DNA of 64,000 nt from JABFSA01 sp963827515 (GTDB lineage Bacteria; Acidobacteriota; Vicinamibacteria; Vicinamibacterales; UBA2999): contig CAWHBF010000003.1 in the NCBI GenBank assembly GCA_963827515.1, positions 62,001 through 126,000 of the forward strand. Direction: 5' to 3'. Under the pieces are notes generated by a model. It ran no database searches. It saw only the letters and a program-made list of their open reading frames with translations, and was not told where the DNA came from. This document shows positions 1 through 8,810 of the stretch, piece after piece (position 1 is the first letter of the stretch; every line of letters starts with the position of its first letter). A program made the translations under genes and the position numbers.

Positions 1-1
1 G

Positions 2-706
2 CTGACCGTGCAAGCGGGATCGAGCGCGGACCAGGTGGTGATCCTCGACGGCATCAATGGCCCTCATCGGCACTTCATCGATGCGTATCGCGCATACTAC
101 GTCCAGTTCGATAACTTCACATATGTGCGGCGGGTGCTGTCCTCGATCTACGATGCGGGTAGCGACACGCACACGCTCGTGCTCAGCTCAGCGGTTCCAG
201 GTCTGAGACCGGGGGTGACGACATGCCATCTCAAGAGAAAGTCGATGCTCGATCAGGACTTTCTCTTTGCGAGTGGGCAGACGGAGTGGCTCATCGCCGG
301 CCTCAATCGATCGACCGCGAAGTGGAAAGTGGTCGTCAGCGACGTCGTGTGGAACCCAACCCTCGTTGGTGGGGGCGACGTGTGGGGCGACTGGGACATT
401 GACCGGATGGAGCAGCGCTACATCATCGAGCACGTGAAGGCGTCGAATGTTCTCGTGATCTCGGGCGACCGCCACAGATCAGCCATTGACAACGGGACGA
501 ACTCTGTGTGGCCCGAGATGTCGGCATCGCCGCTGAATCAGTCAGCCGCGACGCTGAACGGGTCATGGACGAATGGCGTCACCACCGCCGGCACGCACTA
601 TTACGGCATCCTGACGCTCGGCGCGACGTACGCCACGATGACGATCAAGAACGCCAACGGTAGCACGGCGAGGGCGGTTACCCCGCTGCCAATCCGGGCC
701 GCATGA
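2..706 (+). CDS. PhoD-like alkaline phosphatase/phosphodiesterase, C-terminal part (truncated by window edge)
   Basis: The reading frame is open from base 2, so the 5' end lies outside the window; the GTG at position 8 is an internal valine. About 230 residues are visible. The stretch GQTEWLIAGLNRSTAKWKV is typical of the PhoD/metallophosphatase segment that precedes the second metal-binding half. Further on, VLVISGDRHRSAI carries the GDRH motif whose Asp and His bind metal in this family, and an Ig-like C-terminal segment follows. The family hydrolyses phosphomono- or diesters outside the cytoplasm; the signal peptide and first metal motifs are not visible here. The gene converges on the AsmA-like gene, with a 65-nt gap. 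The family call is by motif and the substrate is unknown. Confidence 0.7.
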   Translation: MTVQAGSSADQVVILDGINGPHRHFIDAYRAYYVQFDNFTYVRRVLSSIYDAGSDTHTLVLSSAVPGLRPGVTTCHLKRKSMLDQDFLFASGQTEWLIAGLNRSTAKWKVVVSDVVWNPTLVGGGDVWGDWDIDRMEQRYIIEHVKASNVLVISGDRHRSAIDNGTNSVWPEMSASPLNQSAATLNGSWTNGVTTAGTHYYGILTLGATYATMTIKNANGSTARAVTPLPIRAA

Positions 707-771
707 GACCGGTCATTGCCCGACCCGCTGTGTATCGAGCACGTCTCCCATCGGCGCATCAGCGCGATCGC

Positions 772-2265
772 TCAGCGACCAAACAACCCCTTCAATCGCT
801 CCCCGATTTCATTACGCAGTCCACGTCGGAGTGCCGCGGCCGCGTCGATGGAGAGCCGAGGACCGTCCAGCGTACCCCCGAGCGTCGCAGGTAACACCAC
901 GCGGTTGCCTTCCCGCGTGTAGCGCAGCAGGTCGGTACCTGCCTGCGACGATAGAGCCTCGGACAGCATGAGATTGAATCGCCCGTTCAGCGCCTTGGTC
1001 GGCACCGCGAGCGTGCCAGTCCCGGAGATGTCGGCGTCCGGAGAGCGGAGCGAGAAGGCCTCGGCGTTAAAGGTCTGCCGCGCGAGAGAGAATTTCAGAT
1101 CCATGCGACTGAACGCGTCGGTCGCCTCGGCGGCGTCCGGGGCAGGCCGGCCGAAGAAAAGCACGACGGTCCGGACGAGACCGAGCCGCTGAATAGTGCC
1201 GTCCGCGATCTCGGCCGCGCCGCTCCCACGTGCGCCGCTCAGCACCTCGGCGAAATCACGACCTGAGCCGGTGAAGGTCCCCTCGCCAGCCAACGTGCCG
1301 GAGATGGTGTCGGCCGACCCACCGAAGGCGGCCAGCGCCGCCACGTTCAGTCCGACGAGGCGCGATCGGATCGCCACGACCATGCGGTCCTGTAGTGTCG
1401 CGTTGAACGAGCCCTCGAAGCGCCCACCGAAGACCTGGAACGTGAGCGGCGATAGCACCACCTGATCGCCCTCGACTTTGATATCGCCGACGACCTGCGT
1501 CACGTCGACGCCGCCAATCGTTCCACCCTCCGCCGTCACGTGCGCCTTGATCAGCGGTGGCGATTCGGACGATGTTGGGTGGGCCGCCGGCGACCCCGAG
1601 GAGGCGCTGCCCGAGAAGGCGTCGGCCAGTGCGAGAAGCTCATCGAGATCGATTCGGTTCGCTGTGACCTCGAGCGTGGCGTCCACACGCGGTTCAAGCT
1701 CGACGACCCCCTGCGCGGCGATCGACGTCTTCCCGGATTCCGCAGTGAACTGTTGAAGCTGTAGGGTGGTGCCGGCCAGCGACGAGTCCGCAGAGACACG
1801 AATATCCTGGCCTCGACTCGCAATGGTGACGTCCTGCAGTGCGATGGACCGGATCGATTCGACGGCGATGGCGAACGCAGCGCCGTCAGTGGGCCCAGAC
1901 TCTGGAACTGCGCTCGACGGAAGCACGAACGGCAGCGGCAGGTCGATGCGACTGTTGCGGATCCGTACTTCGGCGTCGACGATTCGGCCCCCGAGGAGGG
2001 CGCGCAGGGCAGTGGAGACGGCAACCTCCGCCAGGGTGACCTGCGCCGGTTCGCCCACGGTGACGCCATCGAGTCGAACGGCGAGACGAGGCAGAAATTC
2101 CACCCGTGCGGATGTAATGTGCACCGGTTGTCCGAGCCAGGCGCTCGCCTGATACTCGAGGGCCGTACGAATGCCGTCGCCGGAGAGCAACCAATAGATG
2201 CCGGCCGCAGCCATGACGACGAGCGCCGCGAGGCATCCGAGGCCGACGAGGAGGAAGCGACGCAT
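772..2265 (-). CDS. AsmA-like envelope protein
   Basis: This is a 497-residue protein with one N-terminal membrane anchor (about residues 3-27, LVGLGCLAALVVMAAAGIYW). A long, low-complexity beta-rich region follows, with the AsmA pattern: an N-terminal block ending in VRLDGVTVG, repeated 'TLQLQQFTAESGKTSI' strands, and a C-terminal block around FSLRSPDADISGTGTLAVP. AsmA/TamB-like proteins sit in the inner membrane, extend into the periplasm and are implicated in phospholipid or outer-membrane homeostasis. It starts 2 nt after the stop of the ModA-like gene and is the last gene of the minus-strand run that begins at 7321. Its length suits the short AsmA class. Confidence 0.75.
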   Translation of the reverse strand: MRRFLLVGLGCLAALVVMAAAGIYWLLSGDGIRTALEYQASAWLGQPVHITSARVEFLPRLAVRLDGVTVGEPAQVTLAEVAVSTALRALLGGRIVDAEVRIRNSRIDLPLPFVLPSSAVPESGPTDGAAFAIAVESIRSIALQDVTIASRGQDIRVSADSSLAGTTLQLQQFTAESGKTSIAAQGVVELEPRVDATLEVTANRIDLDELLALADAFSGSASSGSPAAHPTSSESPPLIKAHVTAEGGTIGGVDVTQVVGDIKVEGDQVVLSPLTFQVFGGRFEGSFNATLQDRMVVAIRSRLVGLNVAALAAFGGSADTISGTLAGEGTFTGSGRDFAEVLSGARGSGAAEIADGTIQRLGLVRTVVLFFGRPAPDAAEATDAFSRMDLKFSLARQTFNAEAFSLRSPDADISGTGTLAVPTKALNGRFNLMLSEALSSQAGTDLLRYTREGNRVVLPATLGGTLDGPRLSIDAAAALRRGLRNEIGERLKGLFGR

Positions 2266-2267
2266 AG

Positions 2268-3062
2268 CTACTGGAGGCCGGCCGCTTCCAGCGTCAGGCG
2301 CGCCGCGGGTGTCGTGAGGAATTGCAGGAAAGCAGCGGCTGTTTGCGGCACCCGGGCGCCCTTCATGACCGCCCCCTCGTAGCCGGTGAAGTTCTGGAGA
2401 CTGTCAGGCAGCGGTGCGACGTACGTGGTGCCCTTGCCCTCGAAGGCCTTGATCGCGGTGATGGCGCCGAAGCCGAGATCTCCGGACGTTCCCGCCGCGA
2501 CACGAGCCAGCGCCGTCTCGGCATCGGCTACCCGTACGAGTCTCGATGTGACCTGGCCGGCCACGCCGAGCGTGTCGAGCATTGCATCGATGTACTGCCC
2601 TGACGATCCCTGCGTGTACACAATGTGCTCGGCGGCGAGCACCGCGGCGCGTAGCGCGGTCGCCGAGGAGACGTCGGGCCTCGGCGTCCCCGCCCGCACG
2701 AAGACACCCACCCCGATGCGCCCGATCGCGACACGCGAGGCGGCGACGGCCAGACCTTCGGCGACCGCCTGGTCGAGCACGATGGCCGGAGCAATGATGA
2801 CGTCGGCTGGCCGCTCGCGGGTGAGCCGGGCGGCGAGTTGAGGCGCGGTTCCGTACTCGACTGTCACCGTATGGCCGGATGCCTGTTGAAACTGGATGGC
2901 GAGCGGCGCGACGGCAGCTTCCATTGCCCCGGCGCTCATGACGGAGACTTCCGCTGCCAAGAGCGCGGTAGCGGCGCCGAGTGTTACCGCCCCAGCGGCC
3001 GAGACGATCGCGAGGCTGCAGGCCGCGGATCGAAACTCTCGTGCACAACTCGACGCTGTCAT
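2268..3062 (-). CDS. ModA-like periplasmic substrate-binding protein
   Basis: This is a 264-residue protein with a signal peptide of about 37 residues ending near LLAAEVSVMSAGA. The mature part follows the molybdate-binding-protein fold: VSVMSAGAMEAAVAPLAIQF at the start, PADVIIAPAIVLDQAV in the first lobe, and YTQGSSGQYIDAMLDTLGV at the hinge. No ModB or ModC gene lies beside it. Instead it sits between an alpha/beta hydrolase (18-nt gap) and AsmA (2-nt gap), so it may be an orphan solute-binding protein rather than a true molybdate transporter component. The fold assignment is from recognised motifs and the ligand is unknown. Confidence 0.7.
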   Translation of the reverse strand: MTASSCAREFRSAACSLAIVSAAGAVTLGAATALLAAEVSVMSAGAMEAAVAPLAIQFQQASGHTVTVEYGTAPQLAARLTRERPADVIIAPAIVLDQAVAEGLAVAASRVAIGRIGVGVFVRAGTPRPDVSSATALRAAVLAAEHIVYTQGSSGQYIDAMLDTLGVAGQVTSRLVRVADAETALARVAAGTSGDLGFGAITAIKAFEGKGTTYVAPLPDSLQNFTGYEGAVMKGARVPQTAAAFLQFLTTPAARLTLEAAGLQ

Positions 3063-3080
3063 TCCGCGGCAGACCCCGTC

Positions 3081-3953
3081 TTAGCTGGCCGTCATCCTGG
3101 GACTATGCGCGCGAAGGAAAGAGCGCATCTGGCGGACCGCCAGTGGAATTCTCTCCTTGGGCTCCTTCCAGGGAAAAATGCTGACTTCGGCGTTGGGCGC
3201 CAGCATCGCAGCTTCCATGGCGACGGCGTACGGGTGCGCCGGGATGTCGTCCGGCAGGATCAGGACGGGTGTCTGACACGTGCGCACGAAGTCACGCGTC
3301 ACGGTGAAGACGAAATCGGCGTTGGTTCGGTACATCCTGGTCAAGAACGCGTCGACCATCGCCATCGTGATCTCGGGACGACGGGCGGACAATGCCGGAC
3401 CCCAGCCCTTCATGTTGTTCTCATAGAAGAGGTCCGGCATTTCCTTACGGAACCCGCTGGGCTGCGCCAGCACGGCAGCGACAACGCGGTCTGGCGCACG
3501 CCGCAGAAGGTTCCAGATGAACGGTCCGCCGATGCAGAAGCCCATCACCACGAACTTGTCGATGCCCAGATGGTCCATGAGATTCAAGTGATCGTCGGTA
3601 AACGAGTCCCACGGCCGGTCGATCTCGAGCGGCCCCGCGGACTGGCCGCCGTTGGCGTTCCGCAAGTCTGCGGTGATGCAGCGGTACTCGTTCTTGAACT
3701 CCTCGATCGCATTGAACGGCGCGCTGTCGGCGGTCAGCAGGGACATCGTCGAGTTCAACCCACCGCCTGGGATGAGCAGTAGCGGGAAACCAGATCCGGA
3801 CTCCTGGTAGCGGATGCGTACGTTGCCCTTTTCGAAGACGGGCATGGGAGTGTTCCGCTCTCCACTCGGCTGCTGCGCGAAGACGCGCGGCACAACGGCG
3901 ACCGCCGCTGCCGCGGCGCCCGTTGTCAGCAGGGTGCGTCTGGTCGGATCCAT
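3081..3953 (-). CDS. Exported alpha/beta-fold hydrolase with a Cys in the nucleophile elbow
   Basis: This is a 290-residue protein. Its N-terminus (PTRRTLLTTGAAAAAVAVVP) looks like a Tat signal peptide, followed by an alpha/beta-hydrolase core: oxyanion loop IPGGGLNS at about 62-69 and nucleophile elbow VVMGFCIGGPFIW with Cys at about 140 where Ser is usual. A late Asp lies in LPDDIPAH. The expected C-terminal catalytic His is not obvious: the segment that normally holds it reads IFPWKEPKERIP. A good Shine-Dalgarno (AGGGAGA) precedes the ATG. Dienelactone hydrolases also use Cys, but the overall sequence is not a typical one. It may act on a small ester, or it may no longer be a canonical hydrolase. 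Confidence 0.75.
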   Translation of the reverse strand: MDPTRRTLLTTGAAAAAVAVVPRVFAQQPSGERNTPMPVFEKGNVRIRYQESGSGFPLLLIPGGGLNSTMSLLTADSAPFNAIEEFKNEYRCITADLRNANGGQSAGPLEIDRPWDSFTDDHLNLMDHLGIDKFVVMGFCIGGPFIWNLLRRAPDRVVAAVLAQPSGFRKEMPDLFYENNMKGWGPALSARRPEITMAMVDAFLTRMYRTNADFVFTVTRDFVRTCQTPVLILPDDIPAHPYAVAMEAAMLAPNAEVSIFPWKEPKERIPLAVRQMRSFLRAHSPRMTAS

Positions 3954-4000
3954 GGCTCTCTCCCTTGGTGATGCGGTTCTGGTGACGAGGTGACGCTTCG

Positions 4001-4180
4001 CTAGCGCGGCCGCAGAGGCGCGATCAGCGGGTCGTTCTCGATCAGTTGCGAGACAAGGACCTCCGTGTTGGCGTCCGCGTCCTCGGTCGATGCAGGCGCC
4101 GAGGTCATCATTCTGGCGACCACGGCCAGCGCAAGGAGGGCCGCCAGCCCATAGAGAACGAACTTTTGTGTCTGTTTCAT
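4001..4180 (-). CDS. Small single-pass membrane protein, function unknown
   Basis: This is a 59-residue product if translation starts at the ATG giving MKQTQKFVLYG; an upstream in-frame ATG at 4195 would add five residues. It has a hydrophobic helix (about residues 7-22, VLYGLAALLALAVVARM) followed by an acidic tail (STEDADANTEVLVSQLIEND). It lies between the cyclase-family gene and the alpha/beta hydrolase on the same strand, so it is probably part of that operon. No clear ribosome binding site was seen for either start. I do not recognise a family; a membrane anchor or accessory subunit is possible. Confidence 0.45.
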   Translation of the reverse strand: MKQTQKFVLYGLAALLALAVVARMMTSAPASTEDADANTEVLVSQLIENDPLIAPLRPR

Positions 4181-4202
4181 GTGCGCGCCATTCAAGCCGT
4201 AT

Positions 4203-5159
4203 TCATCGTACCGCGATCGGTGCTACCGACGAGCCGGTCGCACCCCTGAGTTTCAGCGGCTCCACGATGAAGGCGAACTCGTGAATGCCCTTTGCGATGA
4301 GCTCGTCAAGCTTGAGACTCTCGATCATGTAGATGCCACCAGACACGAGCAGGATCTGATGCACTGGTGAGCTGAGATTCGGGCTGGGGTTCGGGTTCAC
4401 CTCGACGCAACACGTGTCGGATCCCACGATCATCGGATTCTGCCGTTTGAGCCACTCGGCTGCTCCGATGCCCAGTCCTGGCTGCGTGCGGTAGTAACGC
4501 ACGTCGTCTTTCCCCCACAGACGTCCGAACCCTGTGTTGACGATGACCGCGTCACCGGTCTCGAGCGTGAGATTCTGGCGCTTGAGCGCGTCTTGAAGAT
4601 CCTGGGCCGTGATCTCGTAACGATCGCCGAGCATCTCGACGCCGCGCAACGCGGCGACGTCGATCAGGACGCCACGTGTGAACATGGCGCCCGCCTTCTC
4701 GATGCCGAGTTTGGAAAAGCCGGTTCTCGTGGCCAGCTCGTTCATTTTGAAGCAGTTGTAGAGACTGTTGCCGATCGACTGATGGCCGAAGCCGTCGATC
4801 TGCGTGCCGACCTGCCCGAGCTCGGTGGTCACCATCTCCTCGTTCGAACCGCGGTTGTTCGAGCCGAGAGGCCCGTTCGTTCGCTTCAACTGCTGGCTGA
4901 AGACACGGTCACCGTAGAAGGGCATCCCCGCGAACAGTGGGTGAGCCAGCTCGATCACCTCGCCGGTCTTGATCAGGCGCGCGGCACGCACGACGACCTC
5001 GGGCTTCATCAGGTTCGCCGCGCCTCGTTCGTCGGCTGCCCCCCACTTCGAGGGGCAGCGCTCCGCATCCGTCGGCGGCGTCCAGCTCTGGGCGTCCGCC
5101 GAGGCAGTCACGAGCGACAACACCGAGAATGCCGCCAGGGCGACGATCACACGTGACAT
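4203..5159 (-). CDS. Cyclase-family (kynurenine-formamidase-like) metal-dependent hydrolase, exported
   Basis: This is a protein of about 318 residues. The start at 5159 is preferred because AGGAG lies 8 nt upstream and it yields a clean signal peptide (MSRVIVALAAFSVLSLVTAS, then ADAQ); an ATG at 5177 directly after the preceding stop is the alternative. The body matches the cyclase family (PF04199): HPLFAGMPFYGDRV, then VGTQIDGFGHQS. That replaces the usual HxGTHxDxPxH by a form with Gln at the first two His positions and the last His kept, a variant I recall in longer secreted members. Later motifs are TGDAVIVNTGFGRLWG and GSDTCCVEVNPNPS. It lies one codon downstream of the propeller gene, so the two are probably co-transcribed. 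The substrate is unknown. Confidence 0.75.
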   Translation of the reverse strand: MSRVIVALAAFSVLSLVTASADAQSWTPPTDAERCPSKWGAADERGAANLMKPEVVVRAARLIKTGEVIELAHPLFAGMPFYGDRVFSQQLKRTNGPLGSNNRGSNEEMVTTELGQVGTQIDGFGHQSIGNSLYNCFKMNELATRTGFSKLGIEKAGAMFTRGVLIDVAALRGVEMLGDRYEITAQDLQDALKRQNLTLETGDAVIVNTGFGRLWGKDDVRYYRTQPGLGIGAAEWLKRQNPMIVGSDTCCVEVNPNPSPNLSSPVHQILLVSGGIYMIESLKLDELIAKGIHEFAFIVEPLKLRGATGSSVAPIAVR

Positions 5160-5177
5160 GCCTCGTTCTCCTGTCAT

Positions 5178-7321
5178 CTACTTCGCGAGCGGGTCGGGGC
5201 GAACCTGGAACTTCATCACCTTGCTGGTGGTGCCCCTGCCCGTTTCCATGTGGAAGGGCGTTCTCGTCGAGATGGTGGTCCAGACGCCTCGGCCCTTCCA
5301 GCCGGCGTTCGGGTCGTCGATCCGGCCGTCCATCCACTTGGTGTAGAAGCCCAGGGGGTACGGCACGCGCATCGTCACGAACTTGCCGTCCTTCAGGGCC
5401 AGCAGGGCCTCGGTGGCATTGCCGGTGTTGATCGGGACGTTGCTCCCCAGACCGAGGGTGTCAAACTGATCGACCCAGGTGTAGTAGCTCGCCTCGGCAC
5501 TGCCCGAATCGGTCACGCCCTTGAGCTGAGGCGCCGGCTCCACATAGAACGTCCAGCCTTCAGCGCAATGCTGGCCGGTGGCCGCCGGACCGTTCAACGG
5601 GCCCTTGCACTTGCGGCGGTCGAAGCTCGCCATATGGCCACTGGACATCGCCGCCCAGTACACGCCGTTGCGATCGACGTCACCGCCCCGCGGCGAGAAT
5701 CCCTTGTCGACCGGCGGCTGGTAGATCTCCACGAGAGCCGTCTCTGGCGGATTCGCCCCCGGTGCGAGTCTGATGATGGCCCCTGGATAACCAAGCTGGG
5801 TGCCCCACACCGATCCGTCTGGCGCCGGTGCCACGGCATAGAGCGCGCCACCCACTCGCCGATCCTTGGTCGCGTCGATCGCCGCGTCGGGTTCGACATA
5901 GGCGTCGCGCTTGCCGTTTCCGTTGGCGTCCCTGATGAGCGCGGTCCAACCCTGGGACTTCATCTCGTCCTGGGTTTCGTCGAACATCTTGGTGTTCAGC
6001 CAGCCGATCACCTGTCCGCCGCCGCTCGTCCACAGCGTGTGATTCGCGTCCTCGGCGAACATCAGGTGGTGCGTGCCGAAGCAGGTGCTGATGTGCGTCA
6101 GCTTCTTCGTCGCGGGATCGTACACGGCGAGATGGCGCCCCGCGTTGGCGACGGGGTAGAGCTTCGCCGATGGGTGGCTCGAGCCTTCTTTGCACTCAGG
6201 GGGATTCGCAGCCGGCCGCACGGTCGACGTGAGCCAGACCCGTCCCCGGTGGTCGAGCATCGGGTTGTGCACGTTGTTCTTGCTGGTCCAGATCACCTCG
6301 TCGTCCCAGTATGGCGACGGCTCCGGCATGGCCGGGTTCGTCGGCGGGGTGTTCGGATCGCGGACGGTCAGCGGCACCTCGCTCGCGCTGTGGGTAACCG
6401 GGTTCAGTACCCGGCACGTAATCGGCGCTCAACTCGAGCGCGCCGTAGACCGGGCCGTTCGCGTTGACGCGCGGGTTTCTCCGGTCCGTCGACACGACGT
6501 CGTGGAGGTAGGCTTTGGGATCGGCCCAGTCCCACTGCGTAATCACCACGTTCCGCTCGAGGCCCTGAGGACGCGCGGGCGCTTGGAGGCAGTTCACCTG
6601 CACGGACCCGATCCGTCCAGTCCGCGAACATCTTCAGCACGCGTGCCCGGCCGAACTGATTGAGCTGGTTGCTCATCTGACCGCCGGCCTGTCCCGACTT
6701 CAGCCGGCGATCCCACGCAGCGGCAGTGGTTGGGAAGGGACCGAGTGCTGTCGGGATTTCCCGTGTGGCCTTGGTGCCGAGCGCATGGCACGCGGTGCAG
6801 CCTCCGGATTTCACGCTGCGAATCCAGTCGCCCTGGCTCTTCATGTTGGGTGAGATGCCGTTACCTGTGTCGCCGGTACCGGGGAACTCGCTCTTTGCCG
6901 GCATCTCCATCAACGACAGCCAGTGCGCAGCCGGATAGTACTGCGCCGCCGCGGCAGGTGAGCTGGCCGGCACCGCCCGGAGATTCAACGTCTTGCCAGG
7001 AGCGGTTTGTGTCTTCGGGGAATCCACCAGCCCGTATCCCCGGACCCAGACGCTGTAGTTGGCCTTGGGAAGGTCTGGCACCAGATAACGCCCGCGATCG
7101 TCGGTGACGACAATCTTCGCGAACGGGGTGTCGAGGTCGCCCGTTTCGGCGATGACCCAGACGCCAGCCTCGGGTCCGGCGGGCCCGGTCACCGTTCCCC
7201 CGAGATCGTCGCCATCGACGGCGACGGCGTCACCCGGCGCTTGCACGGCTCGCGTGCCGCTTACGACTCCAGCGCAGACAACGAATCCGATGGCGAGTCC
7301 GACGGTCAGTAGTTTCGGCAT
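5178..7321 (-). CDS. Exported heme-c / carboxypeptidase-regulatory / beta-propeller protein, reading frame broken twice
   Basis: This is one gene read in three frames, about 713 residues once joined. Part 1 (7321 to about 6584) holds a signal peptide (MPKLLTVGLAIGFVVCAGVV), a carboxypeptidase-regulatory-like domain (VTDDRGRYLVPDLPKANYSV) and a heme-c motif CTACH. Part 2 (about 6583-6403) reads ARPQGLERNVVITQWDWADP. Part 3 (about 6402-5178) is a propeller (NPMLDHRGRVWLTSTVR and later blades with HNTLWTSGGG-like turns). Each junction is repaired by removing one base: near 6583 in CCAAGCG, and near 6403 in GGTACTGAACC, both read on the minus strand. Similar exported propellers with a CxxCH segment are frequent in acidobacteria. 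The breaks look like sequence errors rather than decay, because both sides stay family-like. Confidence 0.7.
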
Positions 7322-7500
7322 AGTGCTCTCACTTTCCGTGTGGCTGTCCGACCAATCTGCGCGATCCGCTACCGCGGCCGCGATCCGGGGGTATGTGGGC
7401 GCAAGGATAGCGCAGATGGGGGCCCACGCAAACCCGCCGCCTTGGAGCGGGCACCTTGACGGGAACGGTCGCAGCGAGCAGTATCTGGTCGCAGGTGTCC

Positions 7501-8796
7501 ATGCGAGTCGGACCACGAGCGTGCGCGATTGTCGGCGTCGGAGTCCTGTGCGTGGCGGGCTGGTTGCCGTTACGACTCGGCGCTCAGCGCGGCGGCATGT
7601 TCCAGGGCTCTGCCGACGACCCGGCCATTGCATACACCACCGCACCCGTCGCAAACGTCATCGAGGACCTGAACAAGAAGCTGCGGGACGGTTCGGCCGG
7701 GCTCAGGTTCGACGGTCGCAGCGGATATCTGCAGTCGGCCATCGATGCGTTGAAGCTGCCGGTCGATTCGCAGCTGCTCGTGTTCTCCAAAACGAGCCTT
7801 CAAAGGCAGGTCATCAGCTCGTCGAATCCGCGAGCGCTGTTCTTCAACGACCGCGTCGTGCTGGCGTGGGTGCGCGATGGCGACCTGCTCGAGGTTGCCG
7901 CACACGACGAGAAGGCGGGCGTCGTCTTCTATTCACTGGAACAGCGGCCGGCCGAGCGTCCGGTCTTCACGCGCGAGTTCAGGTGCCTTGCCTGCCACAT
8001 GACCGGAGACACGTTGGGCGTTCCCGGGCTGCTCATGTTCAGCACGACGCCCGACACGGACGGCCGGCCGGCCAGGATGGTGGCGACGGATCAGCGCAGC
8101 CCGCTCGCCCAGCGCTGGGGCGGGTGGTTCGTCACGGGAAGCAGTGGAGCGGCGACGCATCGTGGCAACGAGGCGCCCGCGCTCGAAGGCCATCCACGCG
8201 GGGGAATCGCCTCAGTGGAGGGACTCTTCGATCCCGATGGATTTCGTGCGGCGTCAAGTGACATCGCGGCCCTCCTGACGTTCTCGCACCAGACTCAGAT
8301 GATCAACCTGCTGACGCGCGCCTCGTGGGAGGCGCGCGCGGCGGACCCGGCGCTCCATCCGGGTGTGCTCACGGCGCCCGGACAAATGCAACTCGTGGAA
8401 ATGGTGACGAGCGCGGTGGCCCAGGAAGTGGTCGACTACATGCTCTTCGTTGACGAAGCCCCGTTGCCGAGTGCTGTGACCGGCGAGTCTGGTTTTGCCG
8501 AGCGAATGTCCGCGAGCGGACCGCGCGATCGCCAGGGACGGTCGCTCTACGAGCTCGACCTGAAACGGCGGCTGATGAAGTATCCGTGCAGCTATCTGAT
8601 CTACTCACCAGCTTTCGACGCGCTTCCGCCTCTGGCGAAAGAGCCGATCTACCGGCGATTGTGGCAGGTGCTCGGCGGCGAGGCCCGTGAGCCTCGCTAC
8701 CGATCGCTCTCGCTGGCGGATCGACGGGCGGTGGTGGAAATCCTCAAGGACACCAAGCCCGACCTTCCCGCGTACTTTACGGCGGTCACGAAGTAG
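7501..8796 (+). CDS. Exported protein with a single heme-c binding motif, function unknown
   Basis: This is a 431-residue protein. The ATG at 7501 is preferred over an upstream TTG at 7456 because it opens a clean signal peptide (MRVGPRACAIVGVGVLCVAG). A CLACH motif at about 162-166, inside FTREFRCLACHMTGD, predicts covalent heme c. The flanking sequence is not a standard class I cytochrome c. The Met-rich tail of the motif and GVPGLLMFSTTPDTDG may supply the distal ligand. The C-terminal half is helical (MINLLTRASWEARAADP). It is divergent from the propeller operon across a 179-bp gap and converges on the TonB receptor gene with 14 bp between stops. Electron transfer or sensing in the periplasm is an inference. 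Confidence 0.65.
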   Translation: MRVGPRACAIVGVGVLCVAGWLPLRLGAQRGGMFQGSADDPAIAYTTAPVANVIEDLNKKLRDGSAGLRFDGRSGYLQSAIDALKLPVDSQLLVFSKTSLQRQVISSSNPRALFFNDRVVLAWVRDGDLLEVAAHDEKAGVVFYSLEQRPAERPVFTREFRCLACHMTGDTLGVPGLLMFSTTPDTDGRPARMVATDQRSPLAQRWGGWFVTGSSGAATHRGNEAPALEGHPRGGIASVEGLFDPDGFRAASSDIAALLTFSHQTQMINLLTRASWEARAADPALHPGVLTAPGQMQLVEMVTSAVAQEVVDYMLFVDEAPLPSAVTGESGFAERMSASGPRDRQGRSLYELDLKRRLMKYPCSYLIYSPAFDALPPLAKEPIYRRLWQVLGGEAREPRYRSLSLADRRAVVEILKDTKPDLPAYFTAVTK

Positions 8797-8810
8797 CCGG
8801 CCGCACCAGT

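Noticed and set aside
703..922. Two short overlapping plus-strand ORFs after the phosphatase gene
   Set aside because: They run over the 3' end of the AsmA-like gene on the other strand and have no start signals.
5178..6377. Separate propeller gene starting at a GTG at 6377
   Set aside because: The upstream frames encode the missing N-terminal signal, regulatory and heme domains in the right order, so this is the 3' part of one gene with frame breaks.
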